Positions 35,462-43,758 of a stretch of DNA of 60,818 nucleotides are shown here, piece after piece (within the stretch, counting starts at the first letter, position 1; every line of letters starts with the position of its first letter). Source of the stretch: Alkalicoccus saliphilus (GTDB lineage: Bacteria > Bacillota > Bacilli > Bacillales > Salisediminibacteriaceae). The stretch covers positions 1 through 60,818 of the forward strand of contig NZ_PZJJ01000022.1 of assembly GCF_003044065.1 (NCBI RefSeq). Direction: 5' to 3'. The notes under the pieces are model-generated. The model did no database searches. It was not told the DNA's origin and worked only from the letters and a program-made list of their open reading frames with translations. The position numbers were made by a program, and so were the translations under genes.

Positions 35462-36283
35462 TTATTGCTGTCCGTACGTTCTGTCCAGATGATGAATAAA
35501 TTCACTCAGCACGACGGTCATATCATAAAAAGCTTCTTCATTTTCCCGAGGGTTTCGAAAGCTGGACTGAATCTGAAGCTGCATCGAGGCCAGGCCCAGT
35601 TCCCGGTGGGAGAAAGCGGCAATCGTCTGTTCGCTTGAAGCCGAAAACGTATTGTTTAAAACGACCGGTCCTAAATTCTCCTGCTCAGCAAAGGCGTTCA
35701 AGTCCGCTGGATACGTATCTTCTATGTACGTCCCGTCGTCGGTTCCTATATCTATCGCAAAGTTATGTGAAGCTCCAGCACCGAGCAGATCAATGACAAC
35801 GTCGATTTCGTGGTCTTCAACGATCCTTTCCATTTCCTGCTTAAACGGCGAGCCCGCATAAAACGAAGGGTCGGCGTCTTTTTTCACTGTGTAGAGGATG
35901 TGGGCCCCGGTATAATCCTGAAGCAGCTGAATGAGCGCCCCGGTGTAAATGGCAGCCGGCTGGGTTTCCTGATCGCTGTCCCGGATATAGGCTGTCGTAT
36001 GAGGTGCTGTGAGGAGGATGGTGGTGTCCTCCTCCCCTTCTTCAAATTGATACAGCTCATCGCCATCTGTTTTTCCGGCATAGTCATTCTGGGCGAAGGC
36101 CGCTTCGTAGTCGAACGTTTTGTCCATAAATTCGCCGCTTTCCCAATCCTCCTCTGCCGGCTGGCGCACCTCCTCTATTTCTTCTGCTTCTGTACTTTCT
36201 TCCCATTTCTGCTCCGGCGCGTCTTCCTGACAGGCTGCCAGGAGAAAAATCGGGATCAGCAATCCCATTTTCGTTTTTTTCAT
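35462..36283 (-). CDS. Lipoprotein with N-formylglutamate-amidohydrolase-like domain
   Basis: 273 residues. A signal peptide ends in the lipobox LAAC (residues 16-19), followed by an acidic linker. The domain (about 70-260) shows TTILLTAPHTTAYIRD, GAHILYTVKKDADPSF and DVVIDLLGAGASHNFAIDIG, the layout of the formylglutamate amidohydrolase fold, where a Zn site uses His and Glu/Asp residues. Here DLLGA replaces the more usual DxHG, so activity is doubtful. ATG 36283 has GGGAG 7 nt upstream, better than the ATG six bases earlier. An outer-surface amidase-like or binding role is only inference. Confidence 0.6.
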   Translation of the reverse strand: MKKTKMGLLIPIFLLAACQEDAPEQKWEESTEAEEIEEVRQPAEEDWESGEFMDKTFDYEAAFAQNDYAGKTDGDELYQFEEGEEDTTILLTAPHTTAYIRDSDQETQPAAIYTGALIQLLQDYTGAHILYTVKKDADPSFYAGSPFKQEMERIVEDHEIDVVIDLLGAGASHNFAIDIGTDDGTYIEDTYPADLNAFAEQENLGPVVLNNTFSASSEQTIAAFSHRELGLASMQLQIQSSFRNPRENEEAFYDMTVVLSEFIHHLDRTYGQQ

Positions 36284-36500
36284 TTTCATTCTCCCTTTTT
36301 ATAGACGTGTTTATGTATTGCCGGTCTTTCCACCAGCGGTGTTTGAAATCTGAGTATTTTCCTTTGTTATAATATCACACGTTTTTTCCATGACATAAAC
36401 ATAAATAGAACTATATTTGAAATTTCTTTTGGCAGATTTGGGATTATCGGTCGTTTTTGGGGAAGAACTGTTTTTAGCTGAAACTGTCTTTCCGTTGGCA

Positions 36501-36650
36501 GGCGGGCGTTTAATCATTATAGGGGACGGATTAATCATTATAGCGGATGGTTTAATCAACATAGCTGGTCTTATTGTCATTAAGACAGTTATTAATCATT
36601 ATAAATCGTTATTAATCATTATAAGCCTGTTACAGCGAGGAATTAATCAG
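36501..36650. repeat. Degenerate array with about 21-nt period (TTAATCATTATA motif)
   Basis: TTAATCATTATA or near variants begin at 36510, 36531, 36552, 36592, 36612 and 36643, mostly 20-21 nt apart or a multiple. The array lies in the divergent region between the 35462-36283 lipoprotein and the DUF6155-like gene. Frames across it give 7-residue repeats on both strands and are not called as genes. Confidence 0.6.
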
Positions 36651-36687
36651 CAGAAGCTCATAATTAATCTTTTCCCACATCCACTAA

Positions 36688-36726
36688 AAAAACTGACTCT
36701 TTTTTCGAGTCAGCTCCTTTTTAACT
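36688..36726 (+). terminator. Small terminator-like hairpin
   Basis: CTGACTC ttttttc GAGTCAG then CTCCTTTTT, about 100 nt before the next start codon. It could be an attenuator in the leader of the DUF6155-like gene. Confidence 0.45.
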
Positions 36727-36814
36727 ATTCTACTTTCATTCTGTCACGCAGGAGGGATTTTTTACTTTCATGCCGAAAGTTTTACTGCCGAAGAAAATGA
36801 AGGAGGATGTTTTA

Positions 36815-37360
36815 ATGACTACTATCAAAATCAATGAATTAAAGAAGGAACTGAAGCAGCTGGATAATAAAGAATTGATGCAGCTTGTCGTTGAGCTGTA
36901 CAAATTAAATAAAGATACGAAGCAGTTTCTCTCCAATAAATATTTTGGGGAAGAAGCTGTCAGAGGTCAATTTGAACAGACGCAAAAGATTATTGAAGAC
37001 CAGTTTTTTCCGGAGCGGGGCCACCCAAAAATGAAACTGCGGGAAGCAAAATCCGCTATATCCAGCTATAAAAAGATGACCGGAGATGAAACAGGCTGGC
37101 TGGATTTAATGCTTTACTATGTAGAACTCGGCACAGAATTTACCGTTGCGTATGGGGATATGGACGAAAAGTTTTATTACAGTATGGAAACGGTCTACGA
37201 CAGGGTCGTGACTGAGTGCAGCAAAAATGAAGCGTTGGCGGAGCATTTTAAAGACCGGCTGTATATGGTTCTTTGGAATTCCCAAGGAGTTGGCTGGGGC
37301 TACCATGATGTGATCGGAGATATTTATTTTAACGGGGGATTTGAGGAGGTAGAAGAGTAA
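36815..37360 (+). CDS. DUF6155-like cytoplasmic protein
   Basis: 181 residues, soluble and mostly helical: INELKKELKQLDNKELMQLVVELYKLNKD at the N-terminus (split motif), then KMKLREAKSAISSYKKM and GWGYHDVIGDIYF near the end. By recall this is the DUF6155 family; function unknown. ATG 36815 is chosen because AAGGAGG lies 8 nt upstream; the frame extends 15 codons further up without a site. Confidence 0.65.
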   Translation: MTTIKINELKKELKQLDNKELMQLVVELYKLNKDTKQFLSNKYFGEEAVRGQFEQTQKIIEDQFFPERGHPKMKLREAKSAISSYKKMTGDETGWLDLMLYYVELGTEFTVAYGDMDEKFYYSMETVYDRVVTECSKNEALAEHFKDRLYMVLWNSQGVGWGYHDVIGDIYFNGGFEEVEE

Positions 37361-37365
37361 TATGA

Positions 37366-37490
37366 GGCTGTCTCCAAAGGTTCATAGAGACAGTCCGAAA
37401 AGCACTGGTGGAGCCGGACCGAAGTTCTTAAACCCTGTTAAAACGGGATTTATCTGACAGAGTTAGGTCCGTGCTCCATCCTTATGGGAC
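37366..37490. other. Structured convergent intergenic region
   Basis: Two hairpins: GCTGTCTC...GAGACAG at 37366-37393, and a longer one GGAG-GGACC...GGTCC-CTCC (about 37407-37480) enclosing ACCCTGTT/AACGGG. They probably end the two convergent transcripts, although T runs are poor. Confidence 0.4.
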
Positions 37491-37508
37491 ATTCCCAAAC
37501 GAGATGAG

Positions 37509-37916
37509 TTATTCATACTCCCTGTTCATTAACACAATCCGCCAGCCGTCAGGGTCTTCTATCGTGATACCCTGCTCCTTCCAATAGTCATTTTCCGGCT
37601 CAACTTCTATATACCCCATTTTTTCCAGCCGCCTGGAGACACGCATTATTGCCGCTTTATTCTTTATGTAAAACACTAACAGGTTGTCTTTTGTCGGTGC
37701 AGGACAGGGACTTCCTTCTTCATGCCGGGTAAATTCCAAGTGATAGTCAGCGTCCGGCAGACCAAAGATCACTCCCTCGTACCCACTGTTTCCTGTGAAT
37801 TGATCAATTTGTTTAAGTCCTAATCCCCTGCCGTAAAAATCAATTACTTCTTCGAATTTGTCTGTCGGCCTGGCTATTCTGACTTGCGCTGCTGTAAAAT
37901 CATTAAAGTCCATCAT
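37509..37916 (-). CDS. VOC-family protein (glyoxalase/bleomycin-resistance fold)
   Basis: 135 residues, one VOC unit with two beta-alpha-beta3 modules: VIDFYGRGLGLKQIDQF and YEGVIFGLPDADYHLEFTRH in the first, then ITIEDPDGWRIVLMN at the end. Metal-ligand positions (His in YHLEF, Glu in ITIED) fit the family. ATG 37916 follows AGGGGGTGT. Substrate unknown. Confidence 0.82.
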   Translation of the reverse strand: MMDFNDFTAAQVRIARPTDKFEEVIDFYGRGLGLKQIDQFTGNSGYEGVIFGLPDADYHLEFTRHEEGSPCPAPTKDNLLVFYIKNKAAIMRVSRRLEKMGYIEVEPENDYWKEQGITIEDPDGWRIVLMNREYE

Positions 37917-38055
37917 ACACCCCCTGTACATTTATTTGAGGTTCTTTTCTTCTCCAGTGATCTTTTATATTTCATTATTTCCGCTTTAATGATTCTCTTC
38001 CATCAGTCTTCACCGGATGAATTTTTCTTCCGGGTACACATAATATACATCCGTT

Positions 38056-38406
38056 TTATTTCCTCAAAATCTTTTCCATTGCTTTGCCTTTTGCCAGTTC
38101 GTCGATCATTTTATCGAGGTAACGGATTTCCTGCATGAGCGGCTCTTCGATGTTTTCCACGCGTACCCCGCAGACAACCCCTTTAATCAGCCGGCGCGAA
38201 GGATTCAGTGCAGGTGCTTCCGCGAAAAACGTTTCAAAGTCGTTTTCCTGTTGAAGCTGTTTTTCCAGTTCTTCCCGGCTGTAGCCTGTATGCCAGAAAA
38301 TGATTTCGTCGACTTCCTCTTTTGTCCGCCCTTTTCTTTCGGCTTTATGAATGTAAAGAGGATACACTTTGGCGAAGCTCATCGTATAAAGTTTATGTCC
38401 GGCCAT
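38056..38406 (-). CDS. DUF2200 family protein
   Basis: 116 residues, nearly the whole DUF2200 domain: [57 protein letters not shown] and [20 protein letters not shown]. Highly conserved across bacteria, function unknown. ATG follows GGGGGAGAAGA. Confidence 0.9.
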   Translation of the reverse strand: MAGHKLYTMSFAKVYPLYIHKAERKGRTKEEVDEIIFWHTGYSREELEKQLQQENDFETFFAEAPALNPSRRLIKGVVCGVRVENIEEPLMQEIRYLDKMIDELAKGKAMEKILRK

Positions 38407-38487
38407 TCTTCTCCCCCGCTTCTTTTTAAAATTTTACGAAAAGAAAGGGAGAGTAGGTCTCCCCCTTCTCCACTTTTAAGACATTCT

Positions 38488-39990
38488 TTACAGACGCATA
38501 AATGGATTGTTATGGACGTCGATCCACAAATCGGACTGTTCGAGTGAAGCGGCCATCTGGAAAAGCAGATCTTCCCTGCCTCGTGCTCCCATGAACTGAA
38601 CGCCTACCGGGAGGTTCCCGGCGGTTTCGTACAGCGGGACACTCATTGCCGGCTGGCCGGTTAAATTGGCGAGCTGCGTAAACGGTGTCCGCTCGAGGCT
38701 CTGCTGGATCAGCTGGTCGGTCATACCGGATTTCAGCAGTGTTTTTCCAGCGTCGAGCTTGGAAACGAGCTGAATAAGCAGCTCTTCTTTTTTCGTTAAG
38801 TCCAGTTCTCCGATTTCTGCCTGAAGCATGGCGTTTACCGGGGTCATATACAGGTCGTACGTTTCGTGGAATGCTTCCATCCGAATCGCCGCTTCGTCCC
38901 AGGTCCGCATTCTCCACACGAATTCTTCGGCAGAAATTGCTTTTCCGAGCATACCGAGCAGGCGGGTGACAGGTTCCACTTCCGCCGGAGCAGTTTTTTT
39001 GCCGTGGCGGATTTCCAGTTCTTTGATTTTGGCGGCGGCTTCTCCGAAATAAAGCGTCATATAGCTCTGGGCAATGCTCTGGCCGTCAACGGGTGCCGGC
39101 ATTTCTTCCACGTGGTGCCCTTCTTCCTCGAGCCATTTGGCGGTATGAAGCACTGCCTGACGACACGCGGAATCAACTGGTGTCCCGATCGGCGAAGCGG
39201 TGGAAAAAGCGATTTTCAGCGGCTTGGTCAGTGGTTTTTCCAGCTGATCCACGTAGCGCCCGTTAAAAGGAGGGGCATGGAAAGCCCTCGTTTTTTCCTC
39301 CACATTCAGGATATCGAGACAAGCCGCACTGTCCCGGACGGTTTTTGTCAGCACATGCTCGGAGGAAGCCCCCTGCCAGACACGCCCTCTCTCCGGTCCG
39401 GACGGCGTTCTTCCGCGCGTCGGCTTCAGGCCGAACAGTCCGCAGTAGCCAGCAGGAATACGGATGGATCCGCCTCCGTCATTCGCTCCGGCAACCGGTA
39501 CCATCCCGGAAGCAACGGCCGCAGCCGATCCGCCGCTTGAACCTCCGGGAGTTACGGTGATGTCCCACGGATTTCTTGCAGGCCCGTACAGCGTCGGCTC
39601 GGTGACGCCGAGCAGGGCAAATTCCGGTACGTTGGTAAAACCGATCATGTTAAGCCCTGCCTGCTTCAAAAGCTTCGTATACGTCGCGTCCTGCTCCGCG
39701 CGGTAATGCTCGAGCGCTCTTGATCCTTCGGTCATTTTTTCGCCCGCCGCTTCCTGGGTGATGCTCTTTAAAAGCATCGGCACCCCGGCAAACGGTCCTT
39801 CACCGAGAGACGATTCCGAAGTATCAACGGCTTTTTCATAAAATTTATCGACGACGGCGTTCAACGTTGGATTAAACCCTTCGATGCGTGCAATTGCTTC
39901 GAAAAGAACTTCTTTTTTCGTTACTTCTTTCGAACGGATGAGCTGGGCAAGATCTGTCGCGTCATATGTTTCGTACGGGAAATCCTTCAA
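38488..39990 (-). CDS. Amidase (amidase-signature family)
   Basis: 500-residue amidase-signature hydrolase. The Ser-cisSer-Lys triad is visible: Lys in [15 protein letters not shown] (about residue 94), and the Gly/Ser-rich [19 protein letters not shown] (about 168-186). It would cleave an amide to acid and ammonia; it is not GatA by context. TTG start at 39990 with GGGGGG 7 nt upstream. It lies 35 nt after the sulfurtransferase gene and probably shares its transcript. Confidence 0.88.
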   Translation of the reverse strand: MKDFPYETYDATDLAQLIRSKEVTKKEVLFEAIARIEGFNPTLNAVVDKFYEKAVDTSESSLGEGPFAGVPMLLKSITQEAAGEKMTEGSRALEHYRAEQDATYTKLLKQAGLNMIGFTNVPEFALLGVTEPTLYGPARNPWDITVTPGGSSGGSAAAVASGMVPVAGANDGGGSIRIPAGYCGLFGLKPTRGRTPSGPERGRVWQGASSEHVLTKTVRDSAACLDILNVEEKTRAFHAPPFNGRYVDQLEKPLTKPLKIAFSTASPIGTPVDSACRQAVLHTAKWLEEEGHHVEEMPAPVDGQSIAQSYMTLYFGEAAAKIKELEIRHGKKTAPAEVEPVTRLLGMLGKAISAEEFVWRMRTWDEAAIRMEAFHETYDLYMTPVNAMLQAEIGELDLTKKEELLIQLVSKLDAGKTLLKSGMTDQLIQQSLERTPFTQLANLTGQPAMSVPLYETAGNLPVGVQFMGARGREDLLFQMAASLEQSDLWIDVHNNPFMRL

Positions 39991-40025
39991 TGCTGTTCCC
40001 CCCTTTGTGTTTTTTCGAGCGGCTG

Positions 40026-40868
40026 TTACTTTTTCCGGCTGACCGGGTTGTCCTCATAGCTGATCCAGTCGCTCCAGCTGCCGGCGTACAGCTTTGCTTT
40101 TCTTCCGGTTTCAGCGAGTGCCAGGACGTTGACACAGGCGGTTACGCCCGATCCGCAGTAGACGATGATTTCTTCCTCTCCGCCGGCATACGGCTGCATT
40201 TCTTTTTGCCATGCACCTTTATCCTTCAGGCGTCCTTTTTCGTCGGAGCGATTCAGCCAGTCTTCCTGCTCCGCACTCGGAATGTGGCCGGCGACCGGGT
40301 CGAACGGTTCGGAAATACCGAAAAACCGCTCTTCCGCCCGGGAATCGATGAGACGGACTTCCGGATCGTGCAGCGCCTTCCGCACGTCTTCCATCGAGGC
40401 AAGCATGCCGCTGGCCGGCTCTGCTGTGTAGCTCGTTTCTTTCAAAACGGGCATTTCGTTATCCACCGGATAGCCTGCAGCTTTCCAGTGGGAAAAGCCT
40501 TCTCTCATCACATACACCTCGTCGTGGCCGTAGTATTTCAAAAGCCACCAAAGATGAGACGCCATGCCGCCGGACTGATCGTCATAGGCAACGACGATGC
40601 TGTCATGCTGAATCCCTGCCTTTCCGATAACAGAAGAAAACTGTTCCGCATCCGGAAGCGGGTGTCTACCGCCGTGTTTTCCTGTGGGAGCCGAGAGATC
40701 GTTTTCCAAATGAAAGTAGACCGCTCCCGGAATGTGCTCCTGCTTATATTCTTCGTATCCTTTTTCCGGTTCGGTTAAATGAAACCGGCAGTCCGCTATT
40801 ACCAGTTTTTCATGATCGAGGTTTTCTTTTACCCACTGCATATCGACAATATGTGAACGCAACAACAT
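40026..40868 (-). CDS. Sulfurtransferase (thiosulfate/3-mercaptopyruvate type)
   Basis: 280 residues, two rhodanese domains. The N-domain has VIADCRFHLTEPEKGYEEY and HIPGAVYFHLENDLSAP; the catalytic Cys is in the C-domain loop IVYCGSGVTACVN (about residue 238). The CGSGVTA loop is the form seen in mercaptopyruvate sulfurtransferases. ATG at 40868 follows AAAGGAGCGG. Upstream gene of a two-gene minus-strand unit with the amidase. Confidence 0.9.
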   Translation of the reverse strand: MLLRSHIVDMQWVKENLDHEKLVIADCRFHLTEPEKGYEEYKQEHIPGAVYFHLENDLSAPTGKHGGRHPLPDAEQFSSVIGKAGIQHDSIVVAYDDQSGGMASHLWWLLKYYGHDEVYVMREGFSHWKAAGYPVDNEMPVLKETSYTAEPASGMLASMEDVRKALHDPEVRLIDSRAEERFFGISEPFDPVAGHIPSAEQEDWLNRSDEKGRLKDKGAWQKEMQPYAGGEEEIIVYCGSGVTACVNVLALAETGRKAKLYAGSWSDWISYEDNPVSRKK

Positions 40869-40984
40869 CCGCTCCTTTTTTATGCTAACTTACAGTATAT
40901 ACCATTTATTCGCACTGAAAAACACAATTGAAATTTTTCTGTATGCGCTTTCAATCCTTTTAAAGGGAGCAGCCTCCCCCATGT

Positions 40985-41887
40985 CTACCTCCCTGTTTCC
41001 GTGGAAAGCATGTGTACCGCTGCTTCGTGCATTTCCTTAAGACCGGAAACCTCGGCGTATTCCGCCACGGTGATACCGCTCGTCGTTAAAAGTTCTTCTA
41101 TATGCTTTTCGATTCCGGGCCACGTTTTTCCTCCCGCTTTGGCGTATGCGTTAATGATTTCTGTAAGTCCTTCCTGACCGAAAAGAAGATAGTGCGAGAG
41201 AAAATCGGTCGACACGTCCCCGATACCCACTTCTGTCCAGTCGATAAGTCCTGTTACACGGCTCGTTTTATCGATCAGAATGTGGCCGGGATGAACGTCC
41301 CCGTGACAGACTCCGGCCGCTTCCGGCCATAGTTCATCCTGCAGAATCCACGTCTGCCAGCGGTTCCATAGTTTTTCGTTGATTTCATACGTTTCTTTCA
41401 CGCGCTCCATTCGTCGTTTCATCGACTGCTGCAGGGTTTCGCCTTTCCCCATTTCCACCCCTGCCGGCAGCATCAATTCGGGGGAAATAGCATGCAGCTG
41501 CGCCAGCGCTTTCCCGAGGGTCTCGTAATAGCCGGACGGCACCGGCTGCCTGGCCATGTTCCATACGTAATCCTGTTTTTCCATATCAATAACGGCCGCG
41601 GGCACGCCGCTCAGCTGCCTGTAGGCGATCATATCTTCACTGAAAACGGACCACACAGGCACTTCAAAATCCACATGATGCCGGATAATTTCAAGCGCTG
41701 CTTTTTCCTTTCGGGCGTGCCTCATCGACTCTCTTCTCCGCGGTATACGGAGAATCCATTGCACGCCTTCCCCGTCTTTCGCGTGAGCTACGAGAAAGTC
41801 CACACCGGATTCATTCGTTTTAATAGCGTCTTCTGCAATGTGCAGACCGTTTTTTTCTGCGAGCTGTTTTATTTCAAGCGTATTCAT
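40985..41887 (-). CDS. mph: Macrolide 2'-phosphotransferase homologue
   Basis: 300 residues, aminoglycoside/macrolide kinase fold. The order and wording match Mph enzymes: NESGVDFLVAHAKDG, WILRIPRRRESM, AYRQLSGVPAAVID, NRWQTWI, the catalytic HGDVHPGHILID and GLIDWTEVGIGDVSTDF with the metal-binding Asp. These phosphorylate the 2'-OH of macrolide sugars with GTP. Chromosomal homologues of this type are known in bacilli. ATG follows AATGGAGGACATTAATA. No mobile element carries it, although repeat B starts about 60 bp upstream. Whether it confers resistance is unknown. Confidence 0.82.
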   Translation of the reverse strand: MNTLEIKQLAEKNGLHIAEDAIKTNESGVDFLVAHAKDGEGVQWILRIPRRRESMRHARKEKAALEIIRHHVDFEVPVWSVFSEDMIAYRQLSGVPAAVIDMEKQDYVWNMARQPVPSGYYETLGKALAQLHAISPELMLPAGVEMGKGETLQQSMKRRMERVKETYEINEKLWNRWQTWILQDELWPEAAGVCHGDVHPGHILIDKTSRVTGLIDWTEVGIGDVSTDFLSHYLLFGQEGLTEIINAYAKAGGKTWPGIEKHIEELLTTSGITVAEYAEVSGLKEMHEAAVHMLSTETGR

Positions 41888-41944
41888 TATTAATGTCCTC
41901 CATTTGTTTTAGTCATTTTCCTGCATTAATTTATACAAAAAGCT

Positions 41945-42266
41945 ATGTTTATTTCGCTGTCGGTTGGAGAAACACGTCGCTTCCAACCGGCCTGCCGTGG
42001 AGGAGATTTTCGGGTAGGCTGCGGCCCTGCGGGATCTTCCAATCTCCTTCTTCCACGGGCGTCCGCCGGTTTCCGCTTCGTTTTTCACAAAAAAGAAAAG
42101 TTCTGTTTTCATAGACGCTGCTTTTTATTCTATAAAACCACCGCCGAGGTAGAGGCGCCTGCGGAAGCGCGCAGATCCTCCCGGACATTATGAAGAGCCA
42201 CCTGCTTTCTGCGCGGCAGGTGGAAAGATCCGCAGGCAACCTTCACAAAGAACACGGAGCTTTAAC
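41945..42266 (+). repeat. Dispersed repeat family B, reference copy
   Basis: About 320 bp with two blocks that recur reversed at 6829-7155 and partly at 27215-27379. Each block is itself an inverted repeat (CTGCCGTGGAGGAGAT/AATCTCCTTCTTCCACGG; GCGCCTGCGGA/TCCGCAGGC). No shared protein frame. Confidence 0.6.
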
Positions 42267-42275
42267 AGAGCCAAA

Positions 42276-42306
42276 CAAAAAACCACAGACAGGCTGCTGT
42301 CTGTGG
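42276..42306 (-). terminator. Terminator-like hairpin, minus strand
   Basis: CCACAGACAG gctg CTGTCTGTGG with TTTTTTG on the minus strand. No minus-strand gene ends here, so it may belong to an unrecognised short transcript from 42.3-42.7 kb or be part of repeat B's border. Confidence 0.6.
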
Positions 42307-42386
42307 TGAAGAATAAACGAAACCAGCACAAAAAGTCAGACGGACCTCTGCCTTCCTTTTCGTAAACCAGTTTATTTTCCGTAGAT

Positions 42387-42511
42387 GGCTGTTAAAAATG
42401 GGCAGACTGCTCCCGTTTGCTCTTAATAAACAGAGCCTTTGAACGTATTCAGTTACTTTTCGTTCAAAGTCCGAAGCCGGATTCTTCCTGGAAGCATCAT
42501 TTTTAACAGCC
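42387..42511. repeat. 125-bp element with perfect 14-bp inverted ends
   Basis: GGCTGTTAAAAATG at 42387-42400 and its exact complement CATTTTTAACAGCC at 42498-42511 enclose a second inverted pair CTTTGAACG/CGTTCAAAG (about 42437-42472). It is MITE-like or could fold as a two-level RNA. Confidence 0.5.
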
Positions 42512-42639
42512 CTCCTCTTTATTTATTATCTTTACTTTACTTGATTTTCAAAAGGACCGCAACACGATGGTTTCTACAGAAAGTTCGGATACTTCTCGTA
42601 TCGAGCTTGGTTTGTTTCGATATATACCAAAATAAACAT

Positions 42640-42668
42640 TTGACATAAATGAAACTATGTAGTTTAAT
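42640..42668 (+). promoter_or_regulatory. Promoter of the ArsR-like / MFS operon
   Basis: TTGACA at 42640-42645, 17-nt spacer, TTTAAT at 42663-42668. AT-rich palindromic DNA just downstream (TATATATTAAATATA and ATTTATATAAAAT) could be the binding site of the ArsR-like product. Confidence 0.65.
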
Positions 42669-42720
42669 ATATATTAAATATAATATTCGATTTATATAAA
42701 ATCTATTTGGAGGTGCCCGC

Positions 42721-43743
42721 ATGGAACTACATTTTCATGTCTCGGAAGCGGTCGATTTGACGGCTTTTATGTTCAGTATTCATAACAGCGGCCGGAAAGA
42801 GGATAAAGAGCTGATCAGTAAAATGCTTCAGGACGATGAAACAGAAAAAAAGCTGGAAGAAATCCGAAGCCGGCTTTCCGCAGAGGATCACGAAAAGCTG
42901 GAAGTCTTTTTTAATGAAGACAGTGCGATCGGACCAGCGCTTCTGCCGGGTGTCATGAAAGACGATCACACCCTCTCGGCGGAAGGATTCGTCCAAAAAC
43001 TCCGCGCCATGAATGAGGAGGAAATCCGCAGCTTTTTGTTCGGGAGAGGATTTGCAGACCGGGACTACGACGGAAGTGATCCGGAAGCAGGAAAACGCAT
43101 CGTGGATACGCTTGCTGTTCCGAAACAGGAAAAGTGGAAACTGTACTATTACCTGGACCGGCCGGAAGCAGTAAAAGAAGAGCTGTCGGAACTGACAAAA
43201 TACGTGTATGAGACTTTTTACAAGCCGTTTCAACAAGACGCCGTGGAGGCAGCGCAAGCGTTTATCGAAGAGCTGAAGCAGGCTCCGAATGATCCGGAGC
43301 ACCCGGTGCGAATGCTCGTCCGTGACTACACCGATCCGGAAATGATCGAATACATTCACGTCTACCCTTCCTTTTCACTCAACATCGGTTTTATGCTCAA
43401 CGACCTGAGTGTGAAAAACGTCGTCCATCTCGCGATCGGGGTGAAGCGTTTTTCACTTCTGGAATCGAAAATGAACGAAGAAGAGCTGTTCGGCCTGCTG
43501 AAAGTACTGACGGATGAACGGCGCTTCCGGCTTCTTAAACTGCTGAGAAAGCGGCCGCACTACGGGTACGAAATCGCCGAGGCGCTCGGTGTGTCCAATT
43601 CGACCGTCTCCCACCACCTTGCAATACTATTAAGCCACAAGTTTGTGAAATCCGAACGGGCCGAACACCGCGTGTATTTTAAAGTGAACACTGAAGAAAT
43701 TAAGCGTGTCATGGGAGAGATGGAGCGGATGTTCGCCGAGTAA
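42721..43743 (+). CDS. ArsR-type winged-helix regulator with long N-terminal domain
   Basis: 340 residues, much longer than plain ArsR proteins (about 100). The C-terminal 85 residues are a clear ArsR winged helix: ELFGLLKVLTDERRFRLLKLL, GYEIAEALGVSNSTVSHHLA and HRVYFKVN. The first 250 residues form an acidic helical sensor domain I cannot name beyond similarity to other long bacillar ArsR-like proteins. ATG follows TTGGAGGTGCCCGC. Coupled by a 15-nt gap to the MFS exporter, which it probably controls. Confidence 0.8.
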   Translation: MELHFHVSEAVDLTAFMFSIHNSGRKEDKELISKMLQDDETEKKLEEIRSRLSAEDHEKLEVFFNEDSAIGPALLPGVMKDDHTLSAEGFVQKLRAMNEEEIRSFLFGRGFADRDYDGSDPEAGKRIVDTLAVPKQEKWKLYYYLDRPEAVKEELSELTKYVYETFYKPFQQDAVEAAQAFIEELKQAPNDPEHPVRMLVRDYTDPEMIEYIHVYPSFSLNIGFMLNDLSVKNVVHLAIGVKRFSLLESKMNEEELFGLLKVLTDERRFRLLKLLRKRPHYGYEIAEALGVSNSTVSHHLAILLSHKFVKSERAEHRVYFKVNTEEIKRVMGEMERMFAE

Positions 43744-43758
43744 AAGGAGGAGGAAACA

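Noticed and set aside
36311-36800. Open frames on both strands through the TTAATCATTATA array
   Set aside because: Composition follows the repeat, the plus frame runs through a terminator-like hairpin, and no ribosome site precedes either start.
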